A DNA stretch of 64,000 nucleotides, taken from the NCBI GenBank assembly GCA_029582265.1, contig CM055835.1, positions 7,245,500 to 7,309,499 of the forward strand. Direction: 5' to 3'. The stretch is from Zoroaster sp. YZ-2022. Its lineage: Eukaryota; Echinodermata; Asteroidea; Forcipulatida; Zoroasteridae. Positions 10,511-21,540 of this stretch are shown here, piece after piece. Position 1 is the first letter of the stretch. Every line of letters begins with the position of its first letter. The notes beneath the pieces were generated by a model. The model did no database searches. It worked only from the letters and a program-made list of their open reading frames with translations, and had not been told where the DNA came from. The position numbers were made by a program, and so were the translations under genes.

Positions 10511-11900
10511 TTATATTAATATGAATGGATTTGGAGATATGCACAAAGTACACAAGAATCAGTTTAGACGTTTTCACTCAGCACGGTGCCACACTTATAC
10601 AGTAAAGTTCCATTGCATTTATTCAGGAAGGACCCCAAATATTAATTACTTAAAATCTGTAACTTTTGAACCGTTTCATCCATTTGTAAATTTTTTTGTT
10701 ATTAAGTTTGATCTTTTTTGCTCTTTCAATCAATATGAGTTTCGTACAGGAACAAAGAATTTGAATTTTGGGTCTAACGTCCTTATTATACTATCCGCAT
10801 TTTGAAAGGCTTTATTTTTTTTATCCAAATAAATATTTTCATTTGCCTTGACAGCCGTACATCTAACCCGCTGAGCCACCAGCAATTCTACCTATCCTAT
10901 CGGTTGTACTTATTAACTCACTGATCCGCGATAACGTTAACGTTAGAAATGTTAGATATGGTCCTACAAATACGCTTTCCTGAAATCGGATCTTCATCAA
11001 AATATAATCGATTTGTCCGTGTAGCAAACTCAACACATTCAGCAAATTTCATCAGAATCTGTGAGAAAACATTTTGAGATATCTTGTACAGAATTACAGA
11101 CACACACTCACACACCCACGTTTGTGTTGCATACCCTATATGTGGAAATTCTTTTGTTCTCGTGAAGTTAAGAAAAACACTTTCTTTAAACCATTGCTAT
11201 TTGAACCGAACATTCTTTTTGGAGCGGATTTTTTCTCAGTCTTTCCCTTGATTAATCTACTCCATTTTGCGACGGATAACGACACATACTAAACTGCTTC
11301 CTTTTTGAGAAAATTGAGATTTTCTAATTCGTGAAAACGTTGTGTGGACATGTGTAAGACCACATAACGTCTCAAGAACCTAACGCTTACTCACCCCCTC
11401 CCCCCACACACAAACAAACTCACCCACAGGCAGGGGTGATTACACTACCTCCGTCTGACTTACCGGGCGCTATGTTACCCCCATCCCGTACAGATTCAGT
11501 TCAACAACGACGACGAAAAAATCAATTAAACTCAGAATTTATTTCCACATTGCAACATAACAAATAAATAAATGAATAAATGGATGTTTGTAGAATGGTA
11601 ATCAGTAGATTATTAAGAGAGAGAAATTGATAAAATACAAAAGAAAATATGGAGGCATTATACAAAAGCTAATTAAGGCTTGTACAGAAAGGACAAACAA
11701 AGGAATGTACAAAACAAACAAAGAACTGAACAGAAAGACAAACAGCCAGGGACATAATTAACGCAAAGCTGAAAGCAAACGTGTAGGAGAACATTTGGAA
11801 TGGGAAGATCATAATAGAAAGAGAAGCAACTATCCACAGTAAAAGGAGACTACATGTTTCTTTTTAAGTTCTTAAAATAACCCACAGACGGTTGAGTTTT
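10511..11900. other. No gene seen
   Basis: AT-rich intronic DNA with short low-complexity patches (CACACA near 11099, CCCCTCCCCCCACACACA near 11396, AAATAAATAAATGAATAAATG near 11560). No frame with recognisable content. Confidence 0.5.
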
Positions 11901-11904
11901 AACT

Positions 11905-12240
11905 AAGGAAGCTAATGACCGGTTTTTGGGCGTGGTCATAGGCGAGACGGACCGAGCCGATGGCGAGGTCTTTATCGCCTGTTATTCCCATTCATAAATG
12001 CCCGTATCGATTTTCGTTTTCAAAATGTAACAAAAACGAAATACATAAAAATAAAAAAAATGTAATTTTTGTTGAATACAGCCAAACACACGTTCTGGGG
12101 ACACACGAAACACTGCCAAAGTACATGAGTCAGGCGCATGAGTTGGGCACAAAAAAAGATGGCCGAAAAAAAGCGTGTCACCTCGCCGATTTTGAAGCCG
12201 ACCGATGACCAGAAACCGGAGACTTTTTCTTTTGGCCTTA
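11905..12240. repeat. Dispersed repeat D, copy 1 (GACCGGTTTTTGGGCGTGGTC)
   Basis: Contains gaccggtttttgggcgtggt, then cattcataaatgcccgtatcg and a gttttcaaaatgtaac tract. Diverged copies lie at 31885-32035 and 32415-33070. A copy of its tail (gactgtcttgggcatttatgaat, slightly varied) also occurs at about 37400-37440. Function unknown; probably a non-autonomous transposon. Confidence 0.65.
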
Positions 12241-12321
12241 TAGAAAGTTGTGTTGATGAGACGAGTAGTAATGCTGGTTGATGTGTTTCATTCATTGTGT
12301 TTGCACAATGTCAAGTCTTTA

Positions 12322-12357
12322 AGTAAACCATGGAGGTTTCTTCCTCCATGAGTAAAC
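12322..12357. mobile_element. Micro-hairpin insertion 3 (22 bp, TSD AGTAAAC)
   Basis: CATGGAGG tttctt CCTCCATG (12329-12350) flanked by perfect AGTAAAC copies (12322-12328 and 12351-12357). It lies about 90 bp right of dispersed repeat D copy 1. Host sequence is unlike that of insertions 1 and 2. Confidence 0.75.
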
Positions 12358-12399
12358 GGAGTCGGTTGTATAGTGTTCTAAATAAAAAGGACACAGGCA

Positions 12400-12540
12400 C
12401 ATTGCAAGAAGAGTGTACACGCGTCGCACTAGAAGTGTGTAAGCGTCACAACTAGAAGTGTTATTGCGTCACAACTAGAAGTGTTATCGCGTCGCACTAG
12501 AAGTGTCCACGCGTCACAATAGAAGTGTTCACCGTTGCGT
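12400..12540. repeat. Imperfect tandem repeat, GCGTC(G)CA(C)AACTAGAAGTGT
   Basis: Five units of about 27-29 bp built on cgtcacaactagaagtgtta, with small differences, between about 12417 and 12530. No coding sense. Confidence 0.7.
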
Positions 12541-12673
12541 TTTTTGTCTCGCATGAAGAGCCGTATGTGACTAAATTTCGACTAATTAATATATAAGACT
12601 AAAATAAATGTTAAACAGCCAAACCATATATTTAATGGAAAAGCCATATTTGTTTATGTGCAAAGTCATATAT

Positions 12674-14008
12674 TTACTAGCAAAACCAATTATACAAAAC
12701 CAGCGACCAGACTGGTCGGTAGCTAGCATGCATGGTGCTAAAAATGTATTTTGGGATTTATATTCCCTTTAAAAAAGTCCTCCACAGCCAAGACATTATT
12801 ATTATACAGAAAGGTTATGTTTCTGAATTAGTGTTGTAGTTAAAAATATTGCAAATTCTTTTACAAATATTTACAAAACCTAGTCTCGATCCCGATACTC
12901 CCTACATGGAAGGTGAGCCTTCCAACTACTAGACTACCATGCCACTCGAATTTGTTGGTGAATTAATTACAGAAGAACCTTTTTAAAATTGTATTTATAA
13001 AATAATATAAATTCTTTAATGCAGAAAAATATTGCGCAGGCCTACAGGTTCACTTGTCCCCACGCCCAGGGCCTTAGCGAGCGGGGTGAGGGGATGTGGG
13101 GGTTTGACACCCCCAATACTTTTTCTCAGTCGGCATTTACAGCCTCAGTCGGCAAATCAAAGGTAATAGAACAAGGGTTGGTCCATAATACATTTTCAGT
13201 TGGCAAACCTAGAGCTATGGGTTTGCCGACTGAATGCCCCCACATCTAAGTAGCAATCCGACGCCTATGACTGAATGACTTTCCAGTCACTCTAGGTTAA
13301 ATCGTTTCCTCTTTGATTTTGAACTACTTATCATGGTGATCAGATAAGTTTAGGCATAAACCGCGAGCAAAAATTAAAGAGGTTTGTTAAAGTATTGTCA
13401 GTAACCTCCATTTAAAACTGCAAGTAAATCGTATTGTAAAATCACTATTCGTTCAAAGCGTCTAGGACCGGAAAGACGAACTGCCACCAGAAACCGTAGC
13501 TCTAAGTTTCTGTGAATAAAATACAGTGTATTACAAAGTAAAAACAACTGATAACAAACAACTCGGCAAATCTTCATTGTTTAGAAACATAATACATTTT
13601 CAGTCGGCAATCCCATAGATCGAGGTTTGCCGACTTTAAATTTATTATGGACCAACCTTTGTTCTATTACCTTTGATTTGCCAACTAAGGCTCTAAATAC
13701 CAAATGAGAAAAATTACTGCCCCCCTGCCCCCGCACGCTATACGGCCCTGGGCGGTGGGGACGAGTGAATCCAATAGGCCTGGGCAATATTTTTCTGCAT
13801 TAAATATTATAAATATATAAATTCACCGACAAATTCGAGTGGCATGAAGCAAAGCTTTTCAGAAGCAAAGCCTTTCTGTATAATAATAATGTCTAGGCTG
13901 TGGAGGATTTGTTTAAGGAATATGAATTCCAAAATTCATTTTTAGTATGCATGCTAGCTGCCGACCAGTCTCGTAGCCGGTTTTGTATATTTGGTTTTGC
14001 TAGTAAAT
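12674..14008. mobile_element. Foldback element with long inverted arms
   Basis: The left arm (12674-13240) and right arm (13575-14008) are inverted copies. Ends are tttactagcaaaaccaatta and its partner ggttttgctagtaaa. Both arms carry gccgaccag/ctggtcgg, gcatgcat, the Tyr-rich AT patch and cagtcggcaa...ttgccgact. The left arm has about 130 bp, including a tRNA-like stretch, that the right arm lacks. The loop (13241-13574) has no gene. Frames of 68-76 codons in both arms come from the inverted duplication. Confidence 0.8.
12887..12955 (-). repeat. tRNA-like sequence in foldback left arm
   Basis: On the minus strand it has an A-box-like ggtagtctagtagttgg, a GGAAGG/CCTTCC hairpin where the anticodon arm would be (loop only 4 nt) and a B-box-like ggatcgagact. 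The anticodon arm is not usable, so this is a tRNA-derived repeat at most, not a tRNA gene. Confidence 0.35.
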
Positions 14009-14411
14009 GATTGTCACCGTTTTCACGAAGTGACGAATCCGTAAAAATAATTATTTTTGTCAAATTAAATTTTGTAGATATTTAAGGTGTATTTATCGTC
14101 GCCGACATTTTCTGCAAAATTTCAAGTGTTAAAACGTCATAGTTTCGTAATTACGGTTATTAATATACCCGGCAAATCACAATTAGCTCAGCTGTTTTCT
14201 GTTTTCACGAAGTGACGAATCGCCATAATATGGTTTAGAACACCATAAGAAAGAGAATGGTTGTTTGAGATTTATTATACTTGGCTTGGTTGTTTTGTTG
14301 GCTCATTTAGGCTTGGGTGAAAGCGCACAGGAGTATTAGTTCAAGGGCGGTACATTTCCACCCAAACGAATCTGGTCCCTGGCCCTGTGATCGCTCGCCT
14401 GAGTACACAGC

Positions 14412-14598
14412 CTAAAGGGCTGGTCACACTGCAGCGATTACAAGTAACGATAACGAAAACGACGCAAAAGAACGCATTCTATTGGTTAAATTGTACCGCG
14501 CGGAATACGCGCACGCTTATTTAACCAATCGATGGCGTTCATTAGCAGCGTTCTCGTTCTCCTTACTCGTTATCGCTGCAGTGTGACCGGCCCTTTAG
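14412..14598. mobile_element. Palindromic MITE (CTAAAGGGC...GCCCTTTAG)
   Basis: 187 bp with termini ctaaagggctggtcacactg and the inverted partner cagtgtgaccggccctttag. The inverted match continues inward through gcagcgat and the aaccaat core. No clear target duplication was found. It lies 31 bp from the next MITE. Confidence 0.8.
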
Positions 14599-14629
14599 GG
14601 TAAAATATCCCGGGACGCAGGGGTTTCTG

Positions 14630-14796
14630 TATGGTGGCCCTGAAGGGACATCGCATTCGCGAATATTTGTGCGAATATTCGCGAAAAAATTCATGACATC
14701 GTAAATATTTGCGCAAATATTCGCGAAAAAAATTCACGACATCGCGAATATTTGCGCAAATATTTGCGAATGTGATGTCCCTTCAGGGCCATCATA
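14630..14796. mobile_element. Palindromic MITE, TATGGTGGCCCTG family, TSD TTTCTG
   Basis: 167 bp; termini tatggtggccctgaaggga and its inverted partner tcccttcagggccatcata. The interior is made of gcgaatatt units. Perfect 6-bp duplications TTTCTG flank it (14624-14629 and 14797-14802). A longer relative with a different 6-bp duplication lies at 58940-59362. Confidence 0.85.
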
Positions 14797-14997
14797 TTTC
14801 TGGGAAAATCCGCCACAGTACTTTGCATGCATTGGTACACGTCCACATAAAAGTAAAATGTGGCACAAGTAATAGGAACGAAACAGCCGTGATGTAAATG
14901 TCATGAACTGCAGTAAAAAGAAGAAAGGGCACAGAGGTTGAAAATACTTACACACGAGTTACCAGATGTAGGCTATGTAGCTTACTAATGTCAGAAA

Positions 14998-15347
14998 GTG
15001 TTTATGTATTGAGTCTATTGAGTATAGCAAAGAGAAATGTAGTATGATCCAGGTCATGTGAAATGGTGCAGATTCTGGTAGCCCGTTGAATAATCGCAAA
15101 TAAAGCTGATTGTTGCTTGAACGTGCCCAACCGATATTACAGTATAGTTTAAGGAGTATTAATGGGAGTATTAATGTATATTATAAAGAGAGAAAAGAGT
15201 AAAATGGGGAAGAAACGTACAAAGTTTAGATAATGGTTAGATTAATGATTCACCTTTTAGACATAGTTCACCTGGTCTTGGTGACTTCTATAACAACACC
15301 TAAAATTAGTATAGAATGCACCTTGAAAATGTGTATGTCGTCAATAA
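14998..15347 (-). mobile_element. LINE 3' ORF remnant (part 2 of a split LINE)
   Basis: Minus-strand reading with frameshifts gives LIDDIHIFKVHSILILGVVI (15370-15300), then CNIGWAR and IIQRATRICTISHDLDHT ending at a stop near 15005. The order fits the thumb and C-terminal region of a Jockey/CR1-type reverse transcriptase. It continues the fragment at 18420-17979; an 88-bp piece is duplicated between the two fragments. Confidence 0.6.
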
Positions 15348-17006
15348 GGCCAAATAAAAAAATAAACATGTTTAGCGTCCTGCCTTTTTGAAAAAAGGAA
15401 GGAGGAGGGCCTTTTTTTTCTTTTTTTTTCTTTTTTTTAAAATGGCCGCCCGACACATTTTATAGGGTGCACCCAACTAAATAAACTTCCATAGTAAACA
15501 GTGTTAAACACAAAATATTCAAAAATCGTTAAAAAATACTTAAAAGTCCCACAGTTTTTAAAACCAAAAGAAAAAATATTGATCGATATATAACCTTTTA
15601 TTTTCTTCTCTATTTACTGTCTAAAGTCCAGGTTTCCAGGAAGTTATCCTCATCCCAATGAAAACCACCCTCTACAGTAGTGAAAACGTCCACACTGAAA
15701 AACAGCCATTTTGGAAAAAGGCCTTACGCTTGAAATCAAATTAGGACCACTTTTTCAGGGCCTAGTGTGTCCAAAATACTCATAAGTTGAAAGCCAAGGA
15801 CCACCAGGTTATGATATTGGGCCATTTTTACACAATCCATCAAATGTATGGGCCTCAAATCTTTGTTTTTCAGAAAAATTTGAGGACATACACTTTATGA
15901 TAAACAGCTTGGCGCATGAATTCCTCACTATTTAGTGGGGTGCACCCTTAAAGACAACCGGCCGGGCTATTTTTCAAGATGGCTGCCAGCTTTTTTCAAA
16001 ATGGCCGCCACTTAGACTCAGGAAATGACATATTGGCTTCTTATGGGCAAGATGCAACAGAAAATGAGACCAAAATAATGCCACTATGCAGAACCGAACA
16101 TCTCTTCTGCGCAATTGCACCATATGATGTCACTTTAGCCTCTGTGATGTCGCATTTATGGGAAGTGAATAAGTTTTTTAGTGACACATAAAGACAAAAC
16201 AATAAAAGTAGCAAATGAAACAATTTTCATATCTAATCACCTGTTTCTTCACAGATATTCAAAGGCCTATAAGTTCTCCAATGGTTTGTGTCAAATTTAT
16301 GTTTAACTTTTATATCATCAAATTGGCAAACATTGTTCATATTTAGCATCAATCTTACCCTCTTTGTTGGTCATGTCAACCACTCTACATTATCAATATT
16401 CCTAATCACCCGTTCCTTTACCAAGGTAAAGTTTGAGATACACATGTATTGTTTCTTCCATGATGTATTAAATGTATATTACATTTGCTAGATATGAGGT
16501 GTTAAAAATATATGCCATAGTGCAGGATACACATCCAACTAGCCAAAACTATTCAAGTCAGTAAATTTCTAAATACACAGTCTGATATTTTCTGGCAGCT
16601 ATTGCTGGTATGACCTTTCACCAAATCCAATGTCATATATGAAATCAGTCTAACTAGGGACAAAAGCCCTTGTATTCTTTCTGTGAGGTTGTTTACCACT
16701 GGCTTTGCAGATGTCACATAGTGGATCTTGACCATCGTTCGCTTCCAGGCTATGTTCAGACCCGCAATAAAAACACAATGGGTCGCTGAATGTCACAAAA
16801 TAAGCTGCCTCAATTGGCATGTCACACGGTGTGCTAAAGTTTAAAAAAATACGATCTTTATTTATTTTAAAATTTATTTTTTTCGTCTGAGATCGTTAAA
16901 ATGTATCCTTTTTTTTCGTAAAAAAAAAAAAAAAAAAAAAAAAGGAGGCGGCCTCTAAAAAGGAAGCGGGCGGGGACGCTAAACATGTTTATTTTTTTAC
17001 TTGGCC
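15348..17006. mobile_element. GGCC-ended DNA element with TAA target duplication (Harbinger-like)
   Basis: 1,659 bp. Left end ggccaaataaaaaaataaac followed by atgtttagcgtcc; right end is its inverted partner (ggacgctaaacatg...ttggcc). Flanked by TAA at 15345-15347 and 17007-17009. The duplicated LINE segment at 17979-18064 has gtcaaTAAtgatag uninterrupted, which is a paralogous empty site and proves the insertion boundaries. The 3-bp TAA duplication fits the PIF/Harbinger superfamily. The interior has no recognisable transposase, so it is non-autonomous. Confidence 0.85.
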
Positions 17007-17046
17007 TAATGATAGAAGTTATATAGATGGATGATTATTGGATTGG

Positions 17047-17978
17047 ATCTCGCCCGCAAAAACTACAGGGCCATTCTCCCAGTATTATCGTGAGACTCGC
17101 CCGGAAAGCAGTGATGAAGGAGCAGTCCTCAAACACTTCCATTGTTAACACCCTAATCCATTGACAAAAGAGTGTTCCTGCGGTTACGGCTGTCTGGCTG
17201 CGTCAGATAGTCCTTTGTTAACAAAGTTAATGATTAAATTGCCAAGTTGAATGGTAATTTAACAGTGAAGTACATGTATGTTTCCAGTACGAGTGTAAAT
17301 TTACACGTACACGAAACAGAAATGCCCTCACTTAAATACCATACTATAAGTTTTCCATTTATTTCCAAATACATTTTTCAGTTGTTTGAATAAAATAAAT
17401 ATTACCGTGACGTTTAATGTGATGAATGAAATTTGTCAAATGCAGTTTTATACTATTTAATAGGAGAAATTAACGTTATCAAACTCTTCACATAAGGGAA
17501 ATCTGAACGGTAATCAATGTAGCTATATATCAAGAGGCAACCCGCGCGAATATTTACTGCAGTTTATTTTATACCAGATAGTTAAACATGGTATGGGTGT
17601 TTCCCCTGGCATTTATGTTAAAACGTTAGAATGACGATTTGAACAGACATAATTGTATTAATACCACATAACCAATGCCGGAGGGGATCAACTAAAATTG
17701 GCTCCCAACCTTTTCCATCTCCTTCATGAGCTATTATGTATAAGGCTATTATGTATAAGGCGAGTACAAAGGCGAGTACAAAGCTCTTAGTCTAATACCC
17801 CAACCCCACAGACGAAACGCGAATGCACTCACAATATAAAAGGGCTTACAATCAATAACAGCACGTTGGCTTGACTGGGATCTCGTTCACACTATTTGTA
17901 CACAGAATGTACATTACATGCACTGATTCCATGTGTTGTTGGCACTGTGGTGAACGGCGTCTGCGTTGTAGCTGGACA
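17047..17978. other. Unidentified 930-bp segment between 88-bp direct repeats
   Basis: The segment starts ggatctcgcccgc and ends gtagctggac. It separates two copies of the same 88-bp LINE-derived sequence. It holds no long frame and no recognised repeat ends. A tandem cttattatgtataagg... duplication sits near 17732-17760. Confidence 0.5.
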
Positions 17979-18420
17979 ACCTAAAATTAGTATAGAATCC
18001 ACCTTGAAAATGTGTATGTCGTCAATAATGATAGAAGTTATATAGATGGATGATTATTGGATTTATTAAAGAAGATACACTTGGTTTTGTTGGGATTCAA
18101 TGAGAGTTAATTACATTTAAGCAAGGATGGAACCTTGGTAAGCTCACTGTTAGACCTAGAGTACGAACTAAAGAGTCACAGCTGGAGTTGGAACAAGTAA
18201 TGGTGGTGTCATCAGCAAACACAAGAAAAGAAAGGAAGGAACAGGAAGACCGTTAACCATGAATTGCTTCTCTTTACCCATGAATATAATGTGGACCTGT
18301 GAGGGCCTGACGAGAGCCTAATACTAGCTGCCGGGGTTGTATACTTCCCAGGAAGTTGAGAATGATCCAGGAATGATTTTATTAAGAAAGTGATCACTGT
18401 AAAGAATCGTCACGCGTCAG
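17979..18420 (-). mobile_element. LINE reverse transcriptase fragment (part 1 of a split LINE)
   Basis: On the minus strand, frames read KEKQFMVNGLPVPSF, then VFADDTTITCSNSS (the FADD catalytic motif, about 18220-18180), then SLNPNKTKCIFFN (about 18080). This is the usual order of motif C and the following motif in non-LTR reverse transcriptases. Several frameshifts; inactive. Confidence 0.75.
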
Positions 18421-18902
18421 GTGCATAAGGTGATTGAAATTCCACAGTTAAGGCACTTTAAGCAAATGTTCCCAATTAATGTAAAGTCCTTGTGCTTTGT
18501 GTGTTGGTTGTAATATTTGTTTGTGCCTGATGTGTTTGTTGCATAGGTTTTTACCACATGAAATGCCATAGAACAATTACCCGATCTCTCGCTTTTTCAT
18601 TCATAAGGTAATTTACCCGATCATGATCGGGTTTTCGATAGCGTGTAAACATAGGAAGTATGTTATGATTAGGTTAAATAAAATATGTAGGGTTTATATA
18701 AGGTTTGTGAGAATGATGTGGGCATTTTTGGGTCAATTTTGGGGAGTTTTGTATCTGAGTCTTGAGCACGCAAAATAAAATTATTTCCATGGGAACAGTC
18801 AGGTTTGAAAAGATGAAGTCAGTGCAAATTCAAGGATAATGGTTTGTCATTGCTGGGCCTTGTTGTTGGAAATTTCGAAAAAAGACGTCTGAACGGAAAT
18901 TA

Positions 18903-19090
18903 TGGAGGTCGAAAAGTGGACATCTGCTAAAAAGCTTTCTAAATAATGAAAAAGCAGATTGAACGTTGTTGGCTAGTGCATTTTTCTACTTTTCTGATTT
19001 TTTTCCACGTAAAAAGTAGATTGAACATTTTGGTAACATCCATTTTTCGACTTTTCTGCTTTTCAGTTTCAAGAATAGCCGTCTTTAAAA
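18903..19090 (+). repeat. AAAAGCAGA/TCTGCTTTT hairpin repeat, copy 1
   Basis: Starts tatggaggtcgaaaagtgga and includes aaagcagattgaacgttgtt, ctagtgcatttttctactttt and aacatccatttttcgac. Same family and orientation as 21005-21540, and inverted relative to 27335-28070. Ends in an A-rich tract. Confidence 0.75.
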
Positions 19091-19233
19091 AAAAAAGAAA
19101 AAAAAAGAAAAAGAAAACTGAAATGTATTACAAATTTAAAATGGATAAAGGCCGTGATCAAATTTTATAAGGCTGTTTAGAATGTTCCTTTTATTCTCTT
19201 TCTTTTCCTAGAGAAGATGACTAAAATACTTAC

Positions 19234-19356
19234 CGTTTGTTATCTGATTGCCGTTAAAATGCCACACAGCCTCGTGAGAAAACACATTGGAGATACGAAT
19301 ATTTTCTTCAGTTATTGCATCAATTGCTCGCTCGAATTGTGTCAAGTATGCACAAT
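19234..19356 (-). CDS. Gene B exon 2, VWA7-like N-terminal domain
   Basis: Acceptor ttctag|AT at 19357, donor ACG|gtaag at 19233. It enters and leaves in phase 1, joining exon 1 (GAC for Asp) and exon 3 (GGC for Gly) without breaks. It encodes CAYLTQFERAIDAITEENI and RISNVFSHEAVWHFNG. The SHEAVWHF segment is a conserved His-bearing part of the VWA7-like N-terminal domain. Confidence 0.85.
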
Positions 19357-19467
19357 CTAGAAAAAAAAAGGAAAAAAATACATTTGTTGTTATTATTCCT
19401 TTTCCTGACCTAAATTCTTGACCAAAATCCGGGTCAGAAAGTTCAGCAACGGATTATCTTTATAAAC

Positions 19468-19640
19468 CAGCTTCCTGGTCAGTCGGATTCCCTCCGATCC
19501 AGTTTCCTAGTCAGTCATCAGATACAATGCGATCCAGTTTCCTGGTCAGTTGGATTCTCTCTGATCCAGTTCAATACAATATGATCCAGTTTCCTGGTCA
19601 GTCGGATCCCCTCTGATCGAGTTTCCTGATCAGTCTGACC
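19468..19640. repeat. Tandem TTTCCTGGTCAGTCGGA repeat in gene B intron 1
   Basis: Five units beginning (c/t)ttcctggtcagtcgg at about 19470, 19502, 19537, 19588 and 19622, with gatcc(a/g) between them. Spacing varies from 32 to 51 bp. Confidence 0.75.
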
Positions 19641-19793
19641 CTAATATTATAGGTCTGACAACTGTGAACCCCGTTTTCTAGGTCAATACTTCTAGGAAAG
19701 ATTGCATGGTCCCTTTATAATTATTTTTGCAATGAATGCCCCCTTCACACAATAACGTATAATATCAAATACGCTAAGATTACCTCCATAGTG

Positions 19794-20039
19794 CTCCTGA
19801 GACAGACGGGAGGGTGTCAGCGGATCGAGTCCCGTTAGATCCCCAGTTTTGTACCGGTCTGGGTTGCTGTCTTCAAAGTATCTTGCCACGGCACGCACGA
19901 TACCCGCCACCGTGAGATCGGATAGGGTGTAGTCGAATCGGTTTGGCAGGGTTACACTGGCGTGACTAGGCAGGAACGCCATGCTTTGGTGTACCAGAGA
20001 CGCGTAGACAAGAATCTGTAACATTGCTGACTGCTCCAT
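19794..20039 (-). CDS. VWA7-like: Gene B exon 1: start codon, signal peptide and N-terminal domain
   Basis: The likely start is ATG at 20037-20039 (MEQSAMLQILVYASLVHQS). This begins a short hydrophobic signal peptide, probably cleaved near AFLPSHA, so the product enters the secretory route. A further in-frame ATG at 20094-20096 would add 19 residues ahead of the hydrophobic segment and is less suitable. The mature start LPNRFDYTLSDLTVAGIVRA, then VARYFEDSNPDRY, is characteristic of VWA7-like proteins. Donor GAG|gtaatc at 19793, phase 1. The gene has 196 codons in the window (exons 1-3). The remaining exons, including the vWA domain, lie to the left of position 1 if the gene is whole. No clear promoter element was recognised upstream. 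Confidence 0.85.
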
Positions 20040-20439
20040 TATTAGTATCAGTTTAGCAGAACTTGTGCTGTGGCGAACTAAGTTTATTATGAACACTTCA
20101 CCACATCAGGCTAGTATACAGGTGAACTTGATAGGTGTTTTCTTTGAAAGAACTCTGATTTTGTTTGGGTGATTTATTGTTGAAAAATACGTTTGAATGA
20201 ACTTTGAAACTAGCAAAATGCATATCTGCCGAGCTGTACCTGAAAAAGCATTGTATAATTTGTTTACATAGAATTTATACCACAAAGATTTACTACTCGG
20301 GTTGCTTAAAGGGAAGGATTGGTAATGTTGGCAAAATTGCTCAATGTGGAGTCATGAGAAAAGTGTGGAGAAATGAGCGGTGGCAACTTTTCGTTATCTT
20401 ATAAGAGCGTAACTCTTAGTACGCCTCTTTTGTGTTTGT

Positions 20440-20960
20440 CGTAAGTGTTCGCCGGTGCCTCGGGGTTCCCCAGCTCCGGTCTTACCCCCGGCGCACTGTG
20501 GGCCAGGGTGGGACCAAAGTGCGCCAAAACTAAACTGTCCATTATTTTGAAGGCATGTTAGACCCAGATATGTTATCGGACCCGCAGATGTCAATGGAAG
20601 TGTTTTAAAACATTTATGACGTTATCAAAATACTGATTTCTAACTGGACTGCAGATAATTCACGCTCATAGCCTCAATTAGGGTTTTGCTCGTTTTAAAT
20701 TACACTAATTGAGTGTATGTGTCACGCCTGTAAATTATTGTAATGATAAAATTATCGTTAAACAATTTGTGGAAGTTTGTGATTTAAATCCATTATACAC
20801 TATTGGTAATGTTTGTTAAAATGTTTCTAAATGTATCCTTAATTTCTTTGAATCAAGATATACATTAAACAACCAACCTGTGAAAGTTTCAGTTTATTAT
20901 GTCTCATTATCCGAGAAAATAATGAAAATGCATTCAGATGTTTTGTATTCAATCGCACTT
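20440..20960. repeat. Dispersed repeat F, copy 1 (GCGCACTTTGG start)
   Basis: Carries accaaagtgcgccaaaacta, cattattttgaaggcatgtt, and further on cgttttaaattacactaatt and gatatacattaaac. The same blocks occur in reverse order and strand at 57740-58240. The aaacctgtgaaagtttcagtt tail also appears at about 22800, 30060, 40070, 42800 and 57850, so the 3' part is widely dispersed here. Confidence 0.7.
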
Positions 20961-21004
20961 TGATTTGTTTTTGTTTCCGGAGGGACAGCATGTAATTTTG
21001 GACA

Positions 21005-21540
21005 TTATTTATGGAGGTCAAAAAGTGGACATCTGCTTTTCAGCTTTCTAAATAATGAGAAGCAGATTGAACGTTGTTGGCTAGTGCATTTTTCTACTTT
21101 TCTGCTTTTCTTCCACCTAAAAAGCAGATTGAATATTTTGGTAACATCCATTTTTCTACTTTTCTTCCACCTAAAAAGTAGATTGAACATTTTGGTAACA
21201 TCCATTTTTCTACTTTTCTGCTTTTCAGTTTCAAGAAAAGCAGATTTTACTTGTTCACCTACACTGGCGGTCATAAAGTGGACATTTTCTGGTTTCCTAC
21301 AACCAGAAAAGCAGATTTAACGTTTTCGACAAATCCATTTTTCTGCTTTTCTGCTTCCCGAAAAACAGATTAGACGGTTTGTCACACCATAGAGAAAGGC
21401 AAGTGGCCTAAAAGTGGACATCTGCTTTTCTGGTTGGAAAATCCATTGTTCTGCTTTCCTGCTTCCCGAAAAGCGGATCAAACGTTTTCTCAATAGTGGC
21501 CTAAAAGTCTGCTTTGCGCTTGAAGAAAAGCAGAAAATAT
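21005..21540 (+). repeat. AAAAGCAGA/TCTGCTTTT hairpin repeat, copy 2
   Basis: A run of 60-70 bp subunits, each with aaaagcagattgaacg, a spacer such as acatccatttttct, and a ctgcttttctg block, so neighbouring subunits can pair as hairpins. The long arms tatggaggtcaaaaagtgga (start) and gcgcttgaagaaaagcag (end) match the large palindrome at 26.9-28.1 kb. Frames of 78-89 codons here are artefacts. Confidence 0.85.
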
